64,000 nt of DNA from Terriglobia bacterium (GTDB taxonomy: Bacteria; Acidobacteriota; Terriglobia; Bryobacterales; Bryobacteraceae), in NCBI GenBank assembly GCA_020073445.1, contig JAIQFE010000013.1, forward strand, positions 1-64,000. Reading direction: 5' to 3'. Numbering within the stretch: position 1 is the first letter of the stretch; each line of letters begins with the position of its first letter. Under the pieces are notes generated by a model that saw only the letters and a list, made by a program, of their open reading frames with translations, did not search any database and was not told the DNA's origin. The position numbers and the translations under genes were made by a program. Below are positions 60,717 through 64,000 of the stretch, piece after piece.

Positions 60717-62117
60717 ATGCCAGTGCGGGAGGATATACTAACTCCGATTCCGGGCGATAATCCGAGCGGCGCCAATCTGCGGCACGCCCCGATTTACGAC
60801 CAGATAAAAGAAGCCCGCCGGCAGGAGGACGGGGGTCCTCAGGGCGACTGGGAACATGAGATCAAGACCGCGAATTACAAAGCGGTCGTGCAGCTGACGC
60901 AGGACGCCATCGCGACCCAGTCCAAGGATCTGCAATTGGCGGTATGGCTCGCGGAGGCGCTCATCTACCAGGACCGCCTGCCAGGCTTGTCCGCTGGAAT
61001 CACGTTGCTTCGAGGCCTGGTCGAGTCCTTTTGGGACTCGCTGTATCCGGAGTTGGAGGATGGCGACGCCGAGTTCCGCGCCACGCCTCTGGAGTGGTTT
61101 GGGAACTACTTCGATCCAAGTAAGGGATCCTCGCCGGCATTGGCCGTTCGCAGGATTCCGATAACGAAATCCGGGCTCGATTGGTTTCAATTCAAGACCT
61201 CGAGATCCGTGCCTTCCGAGGCCGAGACTCAGGGCAACGAGACCAAGGCCGAAGCCCGCAAGGCGGCCCTGGCCGAGAAGAAGCTCTCGCCCGAAGAGTT
61301 CGACCTCGCGTTTCGCGAAACGCCGAAAACGTTTTATCGGGAACTGGAAGCCGACTTCAAAACGGCCTCCGAAAATGTGGATGCGTTGGACAGCGTCTGC
61401 CGCGAAAAATTCGGCGATGTGGCTCCGGGCTTCCGAGAGCTCAAGAGAGCGCTGGAAGAGGTTTCGACATCGGCTCGCATCCTGCTGCAGGAAAAACTGA
61501 AACAGGATCCCGACCCCGTCGCGCCGTCTGAAGTTCCCGCCGAAGGCCTGGAGGGAGCCCAAGCCGTTTCCGAGGGCGGGATTCCGGAAGAGGGGCTCGA
61601 GAGTTCCGGGAATCTCGAGCTGCGCAACCGCCAGGACGCCCTGCGAATGCTGATCGCCGCGGCGCGGTTCCTTCGGCGCGCATCTCCGTCCGATCCTGTT
61701 CCCTACCTTGTGTTGCGGGCTCTGCGCTGGGGCGAACTGCGAGCCGCGAACGGAGACCTGGATGGGGCGCTGCTCGAAGCGCCGCCGGGGGACGTCCGCG
61801 TCAAATTGAAGACTTCCGCGCTGGCCGGCGATTGGAACAAGGTGCTTGAGATCGCGGAGAACGCGGCGGCCGGCGGATGCGGACGAGGATGGCTGGATCT
61901 GCATCGATACACGATCCGGGCCTGCGAAGAACTCGGATATACGGGAGTCGCGCTGACGCTCCGCTCCAATCTGAAGGCGCTGCTCGCGGATCTTCCGAAG
62001 CTTCCGACGATGACACTTGCCGACGATACCGGCACGGCTAATCCTGAGACCATGGACTGGCTGGTTCGCGAAAACTTGTTCACGCCAGCCGCGTGGGGAG
62101 AGAGCAGTGGCCAATAA
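60717..62117 (+). CDS. tssA: T6SS protein TssA (ImpA family)
   Basis: 466 residues. The ImpA N-terminal domain is clear: ILTPIPGDNPSGANLRH, WLAEALIYQDRLPGLSAGI, LVESFWDSLYPELEDGD and WFGNYF. A middle helical region and C-terminal part (RNRQDALRMLIAAARFLRRASPSDPVPY split across the helix) follow, similar to the TssA oligomerisation domain. TssA caps and guides tube/sheath assembly. Start ATG at 60717, 3 bp after tagJ; the stop overlaps the tssE start by 11 bp. Confidence 0.9.
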   Translation: MPVREDILTPIPGDNPSGANLRHAPIYDQIKEARRQEDGGPQGDWEHEIKTANYKAVVQLTQDAIATQSKDLQLAVWLAEALIYQDRLPGLSAGITLLRGLVESFWDSLYPELEDGDAEFRATPLEWFGNYFDPSKGSSPALAVRRIPITKSGLDWFQFKTSRSVPSEAETQGNETKAEARKAALAEKKLSPEEFDLAFRETPKTFYRELEADFKTASENVDALDSVCREKFGDVAPGFRELKRALEEVSTSARILLQEKLKQDPDPVAPSEVPAEGLEGAQAVSEGGIPEEGLESSGNLELRNRQDALRMLIAAARFLRRASPSDPVPYLVLRALRWGELRAANGDLDGALLEAPPGDVRVKLKTSALAGDWNKVLEIAENAAAGGCGRGWLDLHRYTIRACEELGYTGVALTLRSNLKALLADLPKLPTMTLADDTGTANPETMDWLVRENLFTPAAWGESSGQ

Positions 62118-62592
62118 GCCGGCGGGAAGCATTACTCTTCCGCTGCTCGATCGGTTGACCGACGAGGATCCGAAACGCGGAGAGGAAGTAGCGCTCTCCC
62201 GGTCAAAATCGCTGGCGGCGCTCAAAGTCGCGGTTCGCAGGGACCTGGAATGGCTGCTCAATACTCGCCGGGCCGAGCGAGCATTGCCGCCCAATGTCCT
62301 ACGCTCGGTATTCTGTTACGGGCTGCCGGAGTCAGCCTCGGTAACGGAAGATCGCGGCCAGGTGTTTCAGGAGTTGGCGAAGCGCATGGAGGCAGCCATC
62401 GCCATTTTCGAGCCGCGCCTGGCGGGCGTAAAAGTGATGCTGTCGCCCCATCAGGACAAAACCATCCGAAGGGTGGATCTGATCATCGAAGGCCTCTTGA
62501 GAATCGACCCGAGCCCGGAACACGTCAGCTTCGACACGTCCCTTGAGTTGACCAGCGGGGAATATCACGTCAAGGGAGAAGCCGGTGGCTGA
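62107..62592 (+). CDS. tssE: T6SS baseplate protein TssE (gp25-like)
   Basis: 161 residues from GTG 62107, which has GGGGAGAGAG just upstream and overlaps the end of tssA; the longer frame from 62017 lies wholly in tssA in another frame. ITLPLLDRLTDEDP at the start, AVRRDLEWLLNTRR (the conserved R-D-L-E-W-L-L-N block), SVFCYGLP and FEPRLAGVKVML match phage T4 gp25/TssE. Forms the baseplate wedge with TssF and TssG and starts sheath growth. Its stop overlaps the tssF start by 8 bp. Confidence 0.9.
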   Translation: MANKPAGSITLPLLDRLTDEDPKRGEEVALSRSKSLAALKVAVRRDLEWLLNTRRAERALPPNVLRSVFCYGLPESASVTEDRGQVFQELAKRMEAAIAIFEPRLAGVKVMLSPHQDKTIRRVDLIIEGLLRIDPSPEHVSFDTSLELTSGEYHVKGEAGG

Positions 62593-64000
62593 TGAGCTGG
62601 TCGGCTATTACGAACGGGAGCTGGGCTTTCTGCGCCAGATGGGCGCGGAATTCTCGAAGAAACACGGGAAGATCGCCCAGCGGCTCGGGCTGGAGCCGGA
62701 TCGCTGCGAGGATCCGCATGTCGAACGCCTGCTGGAGGGCTTTGCCTTCCTGGCCGCCAGGATTCACCGGAAGCTCGACGATGAGCTGCCGGAGCTGACC
62801 GAGTCGCTCTTTCATATCCTGTACCCGCATTACGTGCGGCCCATTCCGTCGATGTCGATCGTGGAATTCCACGCGGATCCGGAACAAGGCAAGCTGACCA
62901 CCGGATTTCGCATCGCCAAGGATGCGATGCTTTATTCCCGCCCGGTGCAGGGAATTCCATGTAAGTTTCGGACCGGCTTCGAAACCACTCTTTGGCCGCT
63001 GGAGGTTTCCGCGGCGCGCTGGACCTCCCCGGATCGCTTGCCGACGCCGGTCAAGGCTCCGCAGGCAGTCGCCGCATGCCAGTTGGAACTGACCTGCTCT
63101 CCGGATGTGCGTTTCGACGCGCTGGGCCTGAAGTCGCTGCGGTTCTATCTGAGCGGTGAACCGACGCTGGTATCCACTCTTTACGAACTCCTGTTCAACA
63201 ATCGCCTCAAGATTCTGGCGCGGGATCCGGCCAAGGGCGCGCGCGCGCCGCTCATCACGCTTCCCGTTTCCGCGTTACAGCCGGTAGGATTCCGTGAGGA
63301 GGAGTCGCTGCTTCCTTTTCCCCGGCGCTCCTTTGTGGGATATCGCCTGTTGCAGGAATATTTCGCTTTCCCGGAAAAGTTCTTCTTCGTCGAGTTAGGC
63401 GAGCTGGATCAGCTGGCTGCGGCCGGATTCGGCCGGTCGGCGGAGATCATCTTCCTGATCTCGCCTTTCGAACGGTCGGACCGACACCAGATCCTCGAGA
63501 TGGGCGTTTCGGCACAGACTTTCCGGCTCAACTGTTCCCCCGTTGTGAATTTGTTCACGCAGACCGCCGAGCCGATCCGCATGGACGAGACCCGCACGGA
63601 GTATCCGGTGGTTCCCGACGCGCGCCGCCGCCGGGGCATGGAAGTTTTCTCGATCGACCAGGTCCTCAGCTCCAGTGCAGGCTCCGAAGAAATTACCTAC
63701 TTCGAGCCGTTTTATTCGCTCCGTCACGCGCGCGCAGGCAGGCCGGAGCGTGCCTTTTGGCGGGCGATACGCCGGGAGCTGGATTACGAAGATCGCTCGG
63801 ATCTCGCGATTTCGTTTCTGGACCTCTCCGGCCAGAGTGTCCGCCCGGACATCGACACGCTGACCATTCGCTGCACCTGCACGAATCGGGACCTGCCTTC
63901 GACGCTCCCGTTCGGCCAGGCGTCGGGTGATTTCGAGCTGGAGGGCGCGTCCATCATCAAACGCGTTGTGACTCTGCATAAGTTCACGCCTTCCTACCGG
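62585..64000 (+). CDS. tssF: T6SS baseplate protein TssF (3' end outside window)
   Basis: The frame starts with GTG at 62585, overlapping tssE, and stays open for 472 codons to the last base, so it is cut by the window edge. YYERELGFLRQMGAEFSKKH, EDPHVERLLEGFAFLAARI, LDDELPELTESLFHILYPHY and PSMSIVEF are standard TssF N-terminal blocks; the last visible residues VTLHKFTPSYR fall in the C-terminal third of a usual 580-630 residue TssF. Part of the baseplate wedge with TssE and TssG; tssG would be expected next. Confidence 0.95.
   Translation, partial: MADELVGYYERELGFLRQMGAEFSKKHGKIAQRLGLEPDRCEDPHVERLLEGFAFLAARIHRKLDDELPELTESLFHILYPHYVRPIPSMSIVEFHADPEQGKLTTGFRIAKDAMLYSRPVQGIPCKFRTGFETTLWPLEVSAARWTSPDRLPTPVKAPQAVAACQLELTCSPDVRFDALGLKSLRFYLSGEPTLVSTLYELLFNNRLKILARDPAKGARAPLITLPVSALQPVGFREEESLLPFPRRSFVGYRLLQEYFAFPEKFFFVELGELDQLAAAGFGRSAEIIFLISPFERSDRHQILEMGVSAQTFRLNCSPVVNLFTQTAEPIRMDETRTEYPVVPDARRRRGMEVFSIDQVLSSSAGSEEITYFEPFYSLRHARAGRPERAFWRAIRRELDYEDRSDLAISFLDLSGQSVRPDIDTLTIRCTCTNRDLPSTLPFGQASGDFELEGASIIKRVVTLHKFTPSYR

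Noticed and set aside
62017-62106. Longer N-terminus for TssE
   Set aside because: The 30 extra codons lie in tssA in another frame and look random; GTG at 62107 has a ribosome binding site and gives the normal TssE start.
60738-62294. Minus-strand frame of 518 codons opposite tssA
   Set aside because: Arg/Gln-rich shadow; tssA and tssE on the plus strand are recognised.
1-64000. tRNA, rRNA, insertion sequences, prophage or attachment sites
   Set aside because: No cloverleaf-like, transposase, integrase or terminal inverted repeat signal was seen on reading; small RNA genes cannot be excluded without a covariance search.

Overview
The window looks like a chromosomal segment of an acidobacterium, most probably of the Solibacter/Bryobacter group. 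The composition is GC-rich. The diagnostic content is lineage-typical: five TIGR03435 (DUF3738) proteins, a VWFA-related protein of the TIGR03436 type, a huge Oar-like TonB-dependent receptor, a DUF6152 protein, a BlaI/M56 regulator pair whose M56 protein carries a TIGR03435 domain, PEP-CTERM proteins and 'GEFTR' repeat motifs. I see no rRNA, tRNA, insertion sequence or CRISPR array. Family names come from reading motifs; no database search was run.

Layout. (1) 1-7386: the 3' part of a giant repetitive surface protein built from three alternating beta modules arranged in a 2.2-kb higher-order tandem repeat. (2) 7426-11950: a compact acyl-activation and modification set (acyl carrier protein, AMP-forming ligase, SDR reductase, GNAT-like transferase), with a converging polysaccharide deacetylase. 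(3) 12084-15185: three tandem PEP-CTERM paralogues, each with its own GTG start, strong ribosome binding site, candidate extended -10 promoter and 3' hairpin. (4) 15202-24322: a YdcF protein, an unusual MPN-like/TonB fusion, a TPR protein, a zinc-ribbon protein, an orphan NusG-type KOW protein, a small hypothetical protein behind a good sigma70-type promoter, and an LssY_C protein. (5) 24327-37084: TIGR03435 proteins, a DUF6152 pair, a tiny VPEIS-type C-terminal-anchor peptide missing from ordinary ORF calling, a TIGR03435/TonB-receptor/VWA operon, and a blaI-M56 operon with a perfect palindromic operator at the blaI start. (6) 37175-38443: a secreted TPR protein.

(7) 38464-64000: a type VI secretion (T6SS) island running off the right edge. 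It has two tssK genes, tssL, tssM, tssB, tssC, hcp, tagJ (impE), tssA, tssE and the beginning of tssF. Interleaved are genes not part of the canonical machine: a papain-like (AvrRpt2/C70-type) cysteine protease divergent from tssK1, a proline-rich tail-anchored protein with a kinase-like but lysine-less N-terminus and five 'GEFTR' repeats, a 254-residue unknown in the tssM operon, a malectin-tailed membrane protein, and a 1297-residue Ser/Thr kinase coupled to a secreted unknown. No tssJ, tssG, clpV or vgrG is inside the window; some may lie to the right.

The most interesting region is the T6SS island. The protease is a good effector candidate, and the real kinase plus the kinase-like tail-anchored protein suggest phosphorylation-linked control. 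The second theme is an extracellular matrix/surface program: Ig-repeat protein, acyl-modification genes, polysaccharide deacetylase and PEP-CTERM triplet.
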